Part shown: piece by piece, positions 24,984 through 37,540 of the stretch
Layout of the letters: each line of letters starts with the position of its first letter
Position numbering within the stretch: position 1 is the first letter of the stretch
DNA from: Marthasterias glacialis
Taxonomy: Eukaryota > Echinodermata > Asteroidea > Forcipulatida > Asteriidae
DNA length: 64,000 bases
Direction: 5' to 3'
Assembly (NCBI GenBank): GCA_911728455.2
Contig: OU452226.1
Coordinates: 12,003,498-12,067,497 of the forward strand
Translations under genes and position numbers: made by a program
Notes under the pieces: generated by a model
What the model was told of the DNA's origin: nothing
What the model saw: only the letters and a program-made list of their open reading frames with translations
Database searches by the model: none

Positions 24984-25338
24984 AGTGGGGCAGATAGATG
25001 AAATAATTGGGGGGGGGGGGCGGGGTGCGGATTGTGCCTTTGATGATACAAGCATGGAATTTGGTTCACCGTCAGAGTATGTCATGAGAGAGATATTTGG
25101 CTCAAGGGGCATCGCAGATTTGTCCTTTGAAAAAATAAAGGTAGAACAACAAGCAATTTTTCAAAAGTGGCAGCATGGCGGCCATTGCCTGTTATTCTAC
25201 TTTTTTTTTTTTTTTAATAAGGATAAATCTGCAATGGTCCTATAGCCGCATATCTTTCTCATGACATACTCTGACTGTGTGCCTAATTCCATGCTTGTAT
25301 CAGCACCGGGCACAATCCCATCCCCTGCATGCCGTACT
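24984..25338 (+). mobile_element. Foldback MITE, family F, copy 2 (both arms complete)
   Basis: The ends are AGTGGGGCAG and TGCCGTACT. The left arm reads 'ttgtgcctttgatgatac...gtcagagtatgtcatgaga.agatatttggct'. The right arm (about 25210-25325) repeats the same landmarks inverted, so almost the whole element is a palindrome around an A/T-rich centre. Copies at 1810 and 39470 lack part of one arm that is present here. Confidence 0.8.
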
Positions 25339-25339
25339 G

Positions 25340-26305
25340 TTATTGTTCATAGCAGCTACTTTGTTTTCCCCAAGTCTGCCATATGAATCGTCACTTTATT
25401 AGTGCGAGTAGACCGTCCGTATATCATGGAATAAATATATTAAATGAAATTATTTTAACTGTACAGTTTAATGATGTGTTTGAAGCCCACTCACCATGAA
25501 TGTAGCCTTGGTATTTAATTGTCCTCACAAAACGAGTTTAAAAAACATTCATATTACGTTCAGATATAAAAATTTCCATAAAAATACTGCAACCATAGAA
25601 TAAAAACCATACAGCAATATTGTAATAAAACTGTAATAAAAGTATGTCGAAAATGCATACATAATTTCTGTATAAGCCAGGACACAATAAACGAACCGGG
25701 GAGGACACCTAATATTGTGCGTGAGGGTTTCTTGTTTTAGGAATGATGACGTTAGTTTTTATGGAACCTGGAGATCACCTCGAGTATGGTCCAACTGGAG
25801 AGAGGTCACAGACTTCTTCCCCTAAGTCGTGCAGATGTCAATACTCATGGGTCTATCTATGCCTCATCCAGAATGGCCAGGAATTGTCACCGAATACCTC
25901 CGGTGCCACCGTATCTGGGCACGGACTACACACGCAGTTCTGCGAAAGTTTTAGCAAATCACTACGGAAGTGTACTACCTCCATGCACGCGCAGAGGCAT
26001 TTCAGAGTTGCTTTGAATGTACACATTTTTGGGGCCGACCGGTAAGGTCTTGTACTTGCTCTGTGGTTTTAAAATGTGCTTATCCAGTGATGTAAAGGTT
26101 CATTATATACAAGTTCATCTTTATTGAACACGATTCAGTCACGGTACCAGACCTACTGGTGTTGTCGCTCCCACACCCAGGACGATGCAAGTTGTAAGCA
26201 CGCCGTTCTGAGCTCTCGGCATATTCTTGAACTGACAGGGAAGGGGATAGGCTTATATAACAGTCAGCGTTTCAGGGAAGAGATTCTGGAATCACACTAG
26301 TATCC
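25340..26305. other. Non-coding stretch
   Basis: No exon supported. 'gtacttgctctgtgg' near 26052 repeats an arm of the hairpin at 11453-11499. Confidence 0.5.
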
Positions 26306-26308
26306 TTA

Positions 26309-26529
26309 CACCCTAAAAAAAACTCCCGGGTCAGAATTGACCCAGGTTCTGGGGTACCAGTGGGCCTGACCCAGTTCTGGGTCAGGCTGACCCGGAAACT
26401 GATTTTTAAAATATGGGATTTTACTTGGATTCTGGGTCAATTTGACACAGATTCCGGGTCACAATGACCCAGAAATGGGTCAGGCCCGATGGGACCCGGG
26501 TCAATGTTGACCCGGGAGTCTTCAGAGTG
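26309..26529. mobile_element. MITE rich in GGGTCA/TGACCC
   Basis: The ends CACCCTAAA... and ...TTCAGAGTG, each with an adjoining 'actcccgggtca' / 'tgacccgggagt' block, form a terminal inverted repeat flanked by TA on both sides (26307-26308 and 26530-26531). The interior is a patchwork of direct and inverted GGGTCA half-sites. It is non-coding. Its end structure resembles the CACTG element at 11709. Confidence 0.75.
26457..26469. promoter_or_regulatory. Perfect ERE-type palindrome inside the MITE
   Basis: GGTCA-CAA-TGACC matches the consensus estrogen-response element (GGTCAnnnTGACC). Similar pairs with 4-nt spacing lie near 26325-26341 and 26498-26514. This is a sequence match only. Binding by a nuclear receptor is inference. 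Confidence 0.5.
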
Positions 26530-26531
26530 TA

Positions 26532-29500
26532 TACCACTCTCTTTACCCGCGATTTATCACCTACCACACAAGGTATCCACTGCCGAGCTCTTGGTGTGCG
26601 CATCCACATGTCAAGCTGCAGTTTCTTACGGCAATTAACATTGATTTTTCAATTTCCAACCATGACAGGCGATCGCAGCTCTCGTCTGCACGCGTAAGCG
26701 TGCCAAATAATTGGCGCCAAAACATTTGGACAGGACAACATGTTTTTGAATTAACGGGAGGGAAATAAATCGACGTAGTTATTATTGACTTGTGTGCTAA
26801 CTCTGTGTGTAAAACCACCGTCTACTTCGGATCAAATATGTCATGTTTTCTCGCGCGGAATTGAGTGGGGAGTAAATTAAGATTATTTTTGGGGGGTGGG
26901 GCGACGTGTCCCAGATGCTGGTAAATTAAGTTTGTGTCAAAATGGCGATCCATTCTCCGAGGCGATGTCACGAGTCGCGTCCGTTTCGAACAGCACGCGG
27001 TGCTTTCCTCTCAGGTCGCGGAACTCATGCGGGCCTCGTCAGAACTGTTCAAAAGTTTCATCGCAGTATATTATCATGTTGTTCAATTGATACAACTCCA
27101 TGGGTATACCTGGAGGTAGTCCACCGTGGATGGGAGCAACACGAGGGACAGTTTAGTTTTCAGGAAATACTGAACAGAAATTGTGATTTGAAGTCTCCCG
27201 TAGAGTGCTCTCACATTGTCGAGAAAACATCAAACTGCGGTCATGTTTATACAATGCCCAACATCATGCTTGAACGTCTAGTTAGACTGGAGTTCAAACA
27301 CACTTTTCTTTGACAGTAACAGCATTTTAGATGGCGTAATTGGCAGCAGTACTTATACAATTAAGCTTCAATATGAAAATGGTTGGTCAATTTAATTTTC
27401 CGTTAATCACTCCCGTAACAACTGTATGTATAATCAAAACATCGCCACCATTAATGCCAACGGCACAGCATTGATTACCTTTCTGAGGCCTACATCGGCA
27501 TTTAGGCCTACTCCCACGCCACAACAACGTCAAGACTTAATACAATCTGTGACTATACGATATCCCGGATAACAAAAGCAAAAAAAAAAAACCTGTGGAA
27601 ATGTTAGCTGAAAATTAGTATTTACCTGAACAAAATAGCGAAAACTCATGTCCGTGTTCTTAAGGGTATCATAAGGATGTTTTTTAGCGCGCGTTATTTA
27701 GGATCGACAACAGAGTTAACAGTATATCAGACAAAACAAATAGACGACAGGATCAAAACGCCATACGCATTTCGCTTTGCTAGTTTTAGTACCTGAGAGC
27801 AATTACATGAACTTGTGTAACCAGGCCAAGCTGTTCTACATCAAATCAGCTCCCTTTAAAGTAACACAGTCACAAAATCCACCTGTCTGTTTTTTTTTTT
27901 TAATTCTCATAATTGAGCGGTTAAAATTAGTTAATTTTCAAACTGAGTGAGCAAGGCGCACACCTGGCTATGCCCATTGTATTTTTTTTTTACATCCATT
28001 GATGGACCAATTTGATACTGAGAAAAAAAAACTGGTTGACGTCCAGCGAAAAAGTCAACCTAAATCTTCCACACAGAATTCGAAAAAAAGAGGGAGGTTC
28101 ACTGCTTTTATAATTGAGAATAATTTACCGTACAAGGGAATCAAATTTGCTAAGAATCTGCTGGTAAACAGGATGTTGGTCTGTATAACCAGCAACGACT
28201 TGGTACGTTTAATTTCTCTTGGTTTTGCTCTATAAACGCATCACAAGGGAAAGTCACTTCTGTTTGCATCAGCTCCACGGTCGTCAAAAAAAAAAAACCA
28301 CTACAGGGTGACAAAATAACCCTACACTTCTCTGATAGTGCCGACACCGAAAGAGATCTCATTATCTCACACAAAGAGGGCGCCTTCAAAGGAACAAAGG
28401 CACCGCCGAAAAAGGGGGCACCCTCCGAAATGGCCGGCTCCTTTGATCTGGCAGAGCCGTCATTACCCTTTGATTGAGGGGAAATGTTAGCCAGAACTAC
28501 AGCGTGCCCGTGTCTGTGGGAACGGGGGTCGAAGAAAGGGTGTCTGTTTAGGGTTAGGAGGGGAACAACTGGGGGGTAAAGAGGCAACAAATAGTGGTAG
28601 CAAAGGGCAACTGACAGTGTCGCGTACTCTTTCCAAAAAAATAAATAAATAAAACATTAATGAATGAGTAAACACGCTGGATGAGCCTACACTAACCGTT
28701 TACATAGGCGTATGGAGACTCTTTGGTTACGGGGGGCAGAAGGGTTGATTGGCCTGAAATTTTACTCAGATAAAAACACAGGTACCAATTTATAATATAA
28801 AGTCTCTTTTCCCCTTCTCTTCTTCTTGCTTTGCCCGAATTTTCCCCACTGTTTAGACCAATTTTTTAATTTAATTTTATTTATTTATTATTTTATTTAT
28901 TTGTTTTTATTGAATGTTTTCTTTCTTTATTTATTTAGTTATTACTTTTTTTTTGGGGGGGGGGGGGGGGGGGGCACCACCGGCTCGTACGCACATGACC
29001 GTTTAGTACATAGGCCTACTGTCCGTAAATGTTTTTAGTATGTTTGCAATCGGTCATGGCGATTCAGTTACACTTACAGCTGCGAAACTCACAATTTTTA
29101 TCACCATGGAATGCATCGAAACACAGACGCCAGAATACGTTTTAAACAGAAATAATAAAAAAACAACACTTCGTTTATGGCCCATGACTTTGTAAGCCCA
29201 CAACATTCTTCCCCTTGTTTGTGTGTAACCAATTCGGCCACCAGTTTCTTACTTAGTGCATTTTTAAGTAAGCCATTACACAAATACCGACAAATAAAAC
29301 CATTAAAAGGACTAATATTTCTGGGGCGATGAAAAGTTCTCTTTATTATGTGATGTGTTACCCTTCGCTGACTTTGTTTCAGTCGGATGTCTTTATTCAG
29401 ACAAAAGACCGGAGCGCCGACAAACGGCAAATGACTTCCCGTGTCCAAGGCTCCTGCCAGCCGGTTGCATTTTACGCGGCACCTCGGTGGTCAGAACACC

Positions 29501-30504
29501 GTAGATTTTGATGACTTTAAAAGCAAACAACATTTATTTTCTCAGCTTGGATTAGTCTCCGGGGTTAATAAATCTTCACAAACTTGAATATGATTGTTGG
29601 TAACAATAGGTATTGTTATTGATTGTTTTTTTTTTGAGGGTATTTTTGGGATTGTTGGTGGTTGCGATTTGGTGGAAAATGTGTTTGTGACCACGCGTCG
29701 TTTCGGGGAACTCTGAGAAAATAGTAGCACCAAGTTGACTTGTTATGAAATTCTTGTTTACATATTATTTTGTAACAGGTTGTTTACTTGAGAACGTCAC
29801 CATTATATATCATGTTATTAATATGTTGATTTTCTAGTTTTGTTAATTTAATTAATTTTATTTCAACCGTCGACTACAGACTCGCACAAACAGAACGACG
29901 CTGACCACTTTAAACTTTTACGAGTCAACACAAGCATTTCATCTTATTTTTACCGAATAAGTATGACATAATTTTTTTTTTTTTTCAATTTTAATTTTGT
30001 TGATTTAAACTTTCATGGGTTAAATGAAAGATAAGGCATTCAATGAGTGAAATGTACTTTCAAAATCACTCATATCTTCGAATGTGAAGAGTGTACTTTC
30101 GAACAGCGAACGACAGCAGGACACAATTTTTGTTATTATTATATTATTATTATTATTTTTCCTTTTTTCAAATAATTATTACACCGTACATGACTGTGAT
30201 ATATTTGAAACGGGCTTTTGATTTTTCAATCAAGCCAAAAGCTGTTTTTTCCAGAAAATATCGCTTAACAATTTTGTTTGCAAACTAGATAAAATTTGCA
30301 GGGAATCAGTCAGGAGCAATTTACACTGCGTGGTATTTTGGCAGGTTACCCATTTCGGCTAAGCACGACTGAACAGTACTGAGGTATTTTTTTTTGTTTT
30401 TGCTCATCGATGAAATCCAGGCCCTGGTTATTCAGGGCTACTCAAGTTCAGGAACTGGATGGCAAGTCTGCCTAAAGTATGTTCGTTTAAATTCATGGAG
30501 TGTC
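26532..30504. other. Non-coding stretch
   Basis: No exon recognised. It contains a 20-G run (28955-28974) after a T-rich block, and an ATT-rich microsatellite near 30133-30160. The 123-codon frame at 26942-27313 has no recognisable family or clear splice boundaries. Confidence 0.45.
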
Positions 30505-30850
30505 GTGATTGGGCAAGTCTAGTTCACCAGACTCGAGTTCTGGCAGCAGAATGTGGGTTCGAATCCCGGTCGTGGCACTTTGTGTCCTTGAGCAATTAAT
30601 TACGTTGTCCTTCGGATCGGATGGGACATTAAGCCGTAGGTCCCGTGTACTAGGGTGGTAGTGCACGTACAAGAACCCAGAACACTTCTCGTGGAAGAGT
30701 AGGGGAATTACTCCGGTTTGACTGGTTCACATATAGCAAGCACCCTTATCTACAGGTTTCCTCAGGCTTGAGAGCTACAGTGATTCAGTTCACTTATGAG
30801 GCATCCTTTGTTTCAGTAGCAGAAATGCATAATAATTATGATAATGATAT
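30505..30850 (+). mobile_element. SINE family A, near full-length
   Basis: B box gggttcgaatccc (30554-30566) is followed by 'cactttgtgtccttgagcaa'. The body runs through 'gatgggacattaagccgtag', 'gtcccgtgtactag' and 'gtgcacgtacaagaaccca' to a tail with 'agaaatgcataataattatg'. The A box is eroded. It aligns along its length with the minus-strand copy at 38728-39153. Confidence 0.85.
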
Positions 30851-31163
30851 CAAATAAAGAAACAAAGCAACGATTGGAAGAAGCAACGAACAACAAACGA
30901 AAACCTTGAGAAGATGCCTTCTGAAACGGAACTGGACCTCATATCTCTACAGGATGAAGCCAAATCCACGGACTAAAAACAACTCAAGAACAAGATTGGT
31001 AGAGGAATACATGTGGCACCAGCAACGTCTCCACTGATTAGGTTTTAGCTAGCCGTATGTAGGACTCTTTCTCTGTAATATTTAAACGAAAGTGAAAGGC
31101 CTACAGGGCTACGTTTTAGCCAAAGCAATTGAGCAGGGCATGCGTTCAACTATTATGTTTATG

Positions 31164-31410
31164 ATAATAATAATACCGTGTATTTATTATGCGATTTCAA
31201 AGGCCTATATACGATATAGGCTTCTCAAACCTATACATTATCATTCCCTCCCCCACCTCAAGCGTTCCTGAAACCATCCCAACTCCTTAGGAGTGTGCAG
31301 CACCGGCAGCCAAGTGGGCTCACTTACTCGTTCACATCAACAATCTGTACCCTTCCATTTATCTATTTACTCCTGGAGGGTGATTTTACTCAATATTTTG
31401 CCTTGCAAGA
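31164..31410 (-). mobile_element. SINE family E, minus-strand copy
   Basis: On the minus strand: 'ccaggagtaaat', 'cagattgttgatgtgaacga', 'ttggctgccggtgctgcac', 'actcctaaggag', 'gatggtttcaggaacgctt', ending 'aataaatacacggtattatt'. Same order as at 60937-61240. Confidence 0.8.
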
Positions 31411-33384
31411 CGATTATTGAAACTTTACAAGACAAGATACATCTACCGACGGAACGAATAAAGATAACATATTTCTTAGAGAAAAGACAATATTGGTTCT
31501 GGGAAGAGTAAATTAAGTCTATTACCTGGTGTTAAATAAACAAACAATACAACCTGTGAAAAAAAGTATATAACTTGCGTTTTAGAGAGAGAGAGAAAAA
31601 AACAATCAAACAAACAACTAGACACAATGTGATGGCAATTGGCCGACGTGACGATCGACCAATGCAAACCGACATTTCGCAGTAAACCCGCGATTTTATG
31701 TCACGGCGGACAGTCAGCACCGAGCAGTCGTGAAACCACGCTTCCCCTACGTGAAACATCACCCGCACCGACATGTACCGTAACCATGTCCATCGAACCA
31801 TCCGCTCCGAGATGGACACGGGGGTGGGGCTCCTTCGATGAAACTATGTCAACAGAGGGCGCAGAGCATCTTCGAAAACGCCAAACGGGTTCTTTGACAT
31901 CGTGTAGCGGTCATGAGATAGTGTGCAATATTTTGGTCATTTCGCCTCTAATGTTCTGTCAACCAAAATCATGAAAACTGCTTCTCGGGTCATTTTTTCT
32001 GCACGCAATTTTTGGACGAATAACGAAATATGAAACAGGCTTTAATATTAAAGTAAGTAAAAGCGGAAGAAAACCGCTTTAGGATGGAAGTCTTGAAATG
32101 AAGCCAAACCGTTGGCCAAAAAAACAAAGCGAACTGGAGAGAGTGCGCTGCAGCTTTATATGCCACTCGGGCCGAAGAGGCTAGACAGAGAGGGAGAGAG
32201 GGAGGGAGGGGAAGGGGTCGAATGATACAAAGTCGACCCGAGTAGAAGAGCAGTCTGGGTTTGTTTACTTTCTTTTGTAAGTGGCTTGCCCTTGTCGTCA
32301 GGGGTGTAGATGCGAACCCCAGGGTCCGGTCATGGAGACAGTGTGCTCAATCAGGTCACCCCGTCAAGTTGTACGTTTTCCTCAGACACGCTACGGTGCT
32401 TGGCAAACTATTGGCGATCATCCGTGCAAAAATAGAAAAAAAAAGGAAATCAATTCCAAATTGATTTGATAATAGTGCATTATCAAACAACGACGAATCC
32501 ACAGACAGCACGGATCGTGGACGAAAAGGACCCAAACGCGCGTATCTGTTGTTCACCAACACCGTTTGAAGTTGTCTGGTCTGGATTGTATGTGTCGTAT
32601 GAGTCTGTCATGGAAAGTTACTGCTATGAATTACAAAAAGAAATGGCATACACCGTCAGACTCTTGTTCTAAGGACGGTCCTTGAAGTCGGCTGAGCTGT
32701 AGATCTGACACCTTGGGGAGGGTTTGCGTAAGGGGGGGGGGAGGGCGGTGAATGTCATGTCAAGTCCGCGGGGTAGGAAGTGGGTAGTCGGACCCAAGAC
32801 ACCTATTCTCCCAAAACGACTGCTTCAAAATGTTGGTTTGAACACTTTGATAATCCATAAGATATCAGTTTTCCCCTTTGTCTTCCTCCAAGATTGTATA
32901 AACGTGACTTCCGGGCTGTTTTTCTTTTATATATATATTTTTTGTACCTCTATCCATCTATAGGGGCTGGACATAGGCTAATAAGAGTGGATGGTCATTG
33001 CCAACTATCCATCATCTCCATTGTAATTTATTTTAATGAATGGTAATTGCTTTTGTACAAGCCCCCTTTTCAGTCAGTGAAGCTTATAGGGCTGGTAATA
33101 CTATCTGACCACAACCATTGATTTTTAGATGATCAATAAAATGCCATGTTGTAATGAAGAAAACACTTTCTTTATTTTATGCATACGGTCAAGGTCCTTG
33201 TACTCGACTAAATTAAGAAATATGGGACCATTAATGAGGTTAATAAATTAGAAAACCCTTTAATATGACGAGCAAACATCCACAAAGATCCTCTGCCGAC
33301 GACCTTTTGGTTATTAAGTCTAATTACTGATGATGTTCTTATAGGCAGGTATATAGATTACATCTTCTTCGGGAAACGTTCTGC
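31411..33384. other. Non-coding stretch
   Basis: No exon is supported. There is a purine-rich run (gagggagagagggagggag) near 32190-32215. Confidence 0.45.
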
Positions 33385-33432
33385 AGCCCCCGATTTCACA
33401 GAGCTGTTTAGGCAGAACATGTTGCTTAACAT
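33385..33432 (+). repeat. Dispersed repeat family C, fragment
   Basis: 'atttcacagagctgttta.gcagaacatgttgcttaac' matches, inverted, the copy at 59600-59712. Looser relatives are near 34085-34240, 55430-55640 and 56385-56600. The sequence continues directly into the first unit of the 69-bp array. Confidence 0.55.
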
Positions 33433-33639
33433 AACATTTCCTGCTAAGCGAATATTAGCAGGAAACCAGTCACAGACATGGGATATGGTAGTTTGGCTGG
33501 TAACATTTCCTGCTTAGCGAATATTAGCAGGAAACCAGTCACAGACATGGGATATGGTAGTTTGGCTGGTAACATTTCCTGCTTAGCGAATATTAGCAGG
33601 AAACCAGTCACAGACATGTGATATGGTAGTTTGGCTGGT
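33433..33639. repeat. 69-bp tandem repeat, 3 copies
   Basis: Copies start at 33433, 33502 and 33571 and are nearly identical. Each holds a hairpin; in the first copy cctgctaa pairs with ttagcagg. The length is divisible by three, so a repetitive minus-strand frame stays open, but nothing suggests a gene. The unit derives from dispersed repeat C. Confidence 0.95.
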
Positions 33640-34521
33640 AACATCACTATGCACCAGAGACACACGGGTGGTTTATGGCTCTTCTCGCCCCTGAATACAC
33701 CACTGGTCTATGTATGAATCTTCTGACATATTAATATCACCACAAACAAAGAACCGGCAGTGTTTGTCAGTACAGTGTATATCAGTTTAGGTTTAGCTCC
33801 AAATACAATTCTCGTTCCTTAAGAGAGATACTGAAGAAAAAAAATCACCACAAACACAAAATGAGATTCGGCAATCACAGGAAGACAGATTGATAATGGA
33901 ACAACAGTCTCTGTAATTCTGTAAAAGTTTTTAATCCATACTCATTTACAAATCATAACGATGCGAACAAACCCGTGAATGTGCAGCCTTCGTATCTTAT
34001 TCCCAAATTCTCAAAAAATAGTTTGCATTTTATTTTACATCTCCAAACTACCGGAATATCACAATAGAATTCTGATTTTTTTTCTGAGTGCAGAAAATAT
34101 TGATCAGCACTTTCATTTTTGCTCAGCAGAAATCACATGGGGAAACTAGTTATAATCAATGTACATGGTAAAGGACATTCTGCCTGGTAAACCCTCAACT
34201 GCTAAGCAAGGTTACATCTGTGGTTAGCACATTTTGTGCGCGTGTAGAATTTGTACCTTTGCGTGGTGGAGAAACAATGATGGGATAAGCCCGCCGAAGC
34301 CCTCACGAAGACAGTCAGGGCATGGTGATCGAAACATCAAGAGCCCACGCAACTTGTTTAATAAGTTTACTTGATTACAAAATGAACAAGTAAATAGTAA
34401 AAACATCTTAAGTTCAAGTCAAACCTGACAAAAACGGTACAAAGAACACTTGCAAATTACGAAACAACATCATGGGTCCGGGACCCCATTCGAACATCTG
34501 ATTACATAAGCAAACTCTATA
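33640..34521. other. Non-coding stretch
   Basis: Contains a weak relative of dispersed repeat C around 34085-34240 ('ctgctaagcaaggttac', 'gtggttagcac'). Nothing else. Confidence 0.45.
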
Positions 34522-34763
34522 CATTGTTTGCTTTTGGATTTGTAACTATTTATATACAACTTTTTTACAAAATGTTGTCGAAGCAATTCCTGTGACTGTG
34601 TGCCTCTCCACTCTCCTTTTTCTCAAAGATGAAAGCCCCCATTGTTTGCTTTTGGATTTGTAACTATTTATATACAACTTTTTTACAAAATGTTGTCGAA
34701 GCCAGTCCTGTGACTGTGACTGTGTGGCTCTCCACTCTCCTTTTTCTCAAAGATGAAAACCCC
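34522..34763. repeat. 118-bp tandem duplication
   Basis: Copy 1 is 34522-34639 and copy 2 is 34640-34763. They are nearly identical apart from a few substitutions and an extra 'tgtgac' in copy 2. This is a recent segmental duplication. Confidence 0.95.
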
Positions 34764-35566
34764 GTTTTCAATCGGTGCCATTTCATACCATGGTGATTGG
34801 CACCATAAAGAAAACAACCTCAGATTTGAGGAGCGTTTGAATACAGTGTATGTTAAAATTGTCGACATTTCTTATCAATAATCATTTCCCCACTTTTTGC
34901 CCTAAGACTTAAAGGGCAACTCACGGTCATATGAAGCGTACTGAGAGGGTCAGAGGTTGTGAACTATATTAGAGGTTGTGAACTATATTAGGCGTTTTAA
35001 AATGTTGATATTGCTACAGCAAACACAAAAATGCGGGGATTTGTTGGGGGGGGGGGGGGGAACATACAATTTTAACAGGAACTCGGCTTGATTATATGCT
35101 GTTTAAGGGGGGAGGGTGTGACTACGAACATAATGCACCTTGATCCCAACACACATTTAACGTGTTGATAAGCAGGCCTACTACTTGGGGTGATCTGAGG
35201 TGGGGGTGGGGTCTTAAACAGAAGTACTCTCTCTCTGTACGACTTTCAAATGTTGAAAACTTTGGACGATTCCTTATTTTGGATTCAGACGTGTTTTTTT
35301 ACAGATATACAACTGGTGAGTGGGGTGGATTGGGTGCATAAATACAGGCTTGCTTGTAAACTTAGATCGGGAAAAAACACAAGGCTTCTTTGACCAGTCT
35401 CATCAACGAGGTAAATGAACTGGTGCTAAAAGAGGGGGTAGTAGCTGCACACAGTCAAGGTAATTTAAAGCGAGTGCAAGACTTTTTGACAAGATATAAA
35501 TTTACATTCTACGGGTTTTTTTCCCTCAAGAAGTTGTTTACATTTGTTTTGAATTGATTCACCATA
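34764..35566. other. Non-coding stretch
   Basis: A short duplication of 'agaggttgtgaactatatt' (about 34951-34990) and a 15-G run (35046-35060). No genes. Confidence 0.5.
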
Positions 35567-35738
35567 GACCTTTATCATGCTGCCACCATCTTGGTCATGT
35601 TCCCTGTATCCAATAACAGTAATAGATGCTAATATTCATTGCACAAAAAGGAACCAGACTATTTGCCCTTCCAGCCTCAGTTTGGTTACATTGGTTTAAA
35701 TGGGAGAAAATCAAGATGGCCGCGCCATGATAAAGGTC
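35567..35738. mobile_element. MITE family D, intact-looking 172-bp copy
   Basis: GACCTTTATCATG at the left and CATGATAAAGGTC at the right form terminal inverted repeats flanked by TA on both sides (35565-35566 and 35739-35740). Similarity continues inward ('ccatctt' / 'aagatgg'). TA flanks and short size suggest a Tc1/mariner-type MITE. That class is inferred from flanks and ends only. Confidence 0.8.
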
Positions 35739-35740
35739 TA

Positions 35741-36928
35741 TAGAAGGAGCTGAGACGGTTTCTTTAGACAAGTTGTTCCAATGTGCTTATACGAGAGCTA
35801 CATTGTGAGTTGATTTTTGGGTGAAAAACATAAGAATTGTTACACTGTGGGCTTAACCCCAGAATGTTTTTATAAGGGAAAACATTAAAAAAAGGGGATC
35901 ATAGAACTACTGTTGGGAAAACCCCAGTTTGTCTCTCTAGTAAGTCTGTTTGGTCAACCAGCCTAAGTAAGAAGCTGTGAATTTTAGCCTAATATCGAGT
36001 CTGCATTGGTTTTTACAAAGCTTTTTACAATGGCCCCTTGTGGAACGTACGCATCTACATTAGGGAAATATATCCTAAAGTTCTCATTCATTCCCTCAAG
36101 CATCCGCCTATCAGACAAATGTATTGCGACTTTGCATTACCACCAGAATTTCTTCAGTGAAATTGGAACATATAAAACAAAACAAGACATTCAAGTGTTG
36201 TTTCAGGCGGTCTCTAAAGCCATAATGTTTGGTACTTTGGAGAGGCGACATTTCATAAACGAGGGGGAAAAAAGTTTTTTTTTTTAACTAGGTCTCAAAC
36301 ACCATATGCCAGTATCAGCGACAATAAAAACAAGATTCTGATGTAGAACATTATACAGTGAGACAACAATTGCTGGCCAGGCATCACAAATTTTTATGGT
36401 TTCAACGGAGGAATCCCAAACTACAGCATTCATTACCTCACAGCACCATATGGCAACTTTGTAGTTTTATTTTTGTAATTTGTTTTGTTTTTTAAATGGT
36501 GCAGGTCATGAAAAATAATCACGATGGATGTTTTTTTTTTTTGGGGGGGGGGGATTTTTTTCGCAGGGAAATATTTACAGAGGTACTGCTGCAGGTGAGA
36601 CTCCTGTGCAATGTAAAGGCATCGTTTGGAAGAAAACTTTGAAATTATTGAAATAGTTATTCGTTGTTGTGGATAGTTCGGGGCCTAACAGCAATATGAA
36701 AGACAAATTGACTCTAAAACTGGCCACCTGTCGCACTTTACAATATAAGGAGTTCAGAAGATCAGGAGGACAATGGAAAAATCTGTTTGGAAGAGGTTTA
36801 AGTTTTCCCCATTGCAAGAGGTGGTGTGACGACAGGGGCAGACTTTCATAACTTGTGCAGAGCTTCACACGCACAGCACGCTAGCGTGCACTGCACTGCT
36901 GCAGCGTTCTTCTTTTGGTAGGCGCAGT
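35741..36928. other. Non-coding stretch
   Basis: No exon supported. A perfect 14-bp palindrome gcacgctagcgtgc lies at 36876-36889 just before the next array. Confidence 0.5.
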
Positions 36929-37540
36929 CTACCACAGCAGTTGTTTTTTCCCTGCCATCTTTCTGGTTTTGGGCAGCTCTCTGCAGATATTCTGCTGACA
37001 CGCCTTGCAGTAATGCAGTCTACAACAGCAGCAGTTTTTTCCCCTTGTTTTTTCTGGTTTTAAGCAGTTCACTTCAGATTTTCTGCTGGCACGCCTTGCA
37101 GTGTTGCAGTCTACCACAGCAGTTTTTCCCCTTGTTTTTCTGGTTTTAAGCTGTTCACTTCAGATTTTCTGCTGGCATGCCTTGCAGTGTTGCAGTCCCA
37201 CAGCAGTTTTTCCCCTTGTTTTTCTGGTTTTAAGCTGTTCACTTCAGATTTTCTGCTGGCATGCCTTGCAGTCTATAACAGCAGCAGTTTTTTCCCCTTT
37301 ATTTCTGGTTTTAAGCTGTTCACTTCAGATTTTCTGCTGGCACGCCTTGCAGTGTTGCAGTCTATAATAGCAGCAGTTTTTTCCCCTTGTTTTTCTGGTT
37401 TTAAGCAGTTTACTTCAGATTTTCTGCTGGCATGCCTTGCAGTGTTGCAGTCTATAACAGCAGCAGTTTTTCCCCTTGTTTTTCTGATTTTAAGCAGTTC
37501 ACTTCAGATTACCTGCAGACACGCCTTGCAGTGTTTCATC
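36929..37540. repeat. About 76-91 bp tandem repeat, 7 copies
   Basis: Units begin 'ctaccacagcag' or 'ctataacagcag', run through 'tttttccccttg', 'tctggttttaagc' and 'ttcacttcagattttctgct', and end 'acgccttgcagt'. Length differences come mainly from the CAG and T stretches and a missing 'gttgcagt' in one unit. The end copies are the most diverged. Leucine- and cysteine-rich frames through it are artefacts. Confidence 0.93.

Noticed and set aside
25370-25530. Possible second LINE RT C-terminus
   Set aside because: Only a vague H...R...N pattern in one frame with no W-N-x-L/I ending; too weak to call.
26942-27313. 123-codon plus-strand frame
   Set aside because: No recognisable domain, no clear splice sites and unremarkable codon use; chance frames of this length are expected in 64 kb.
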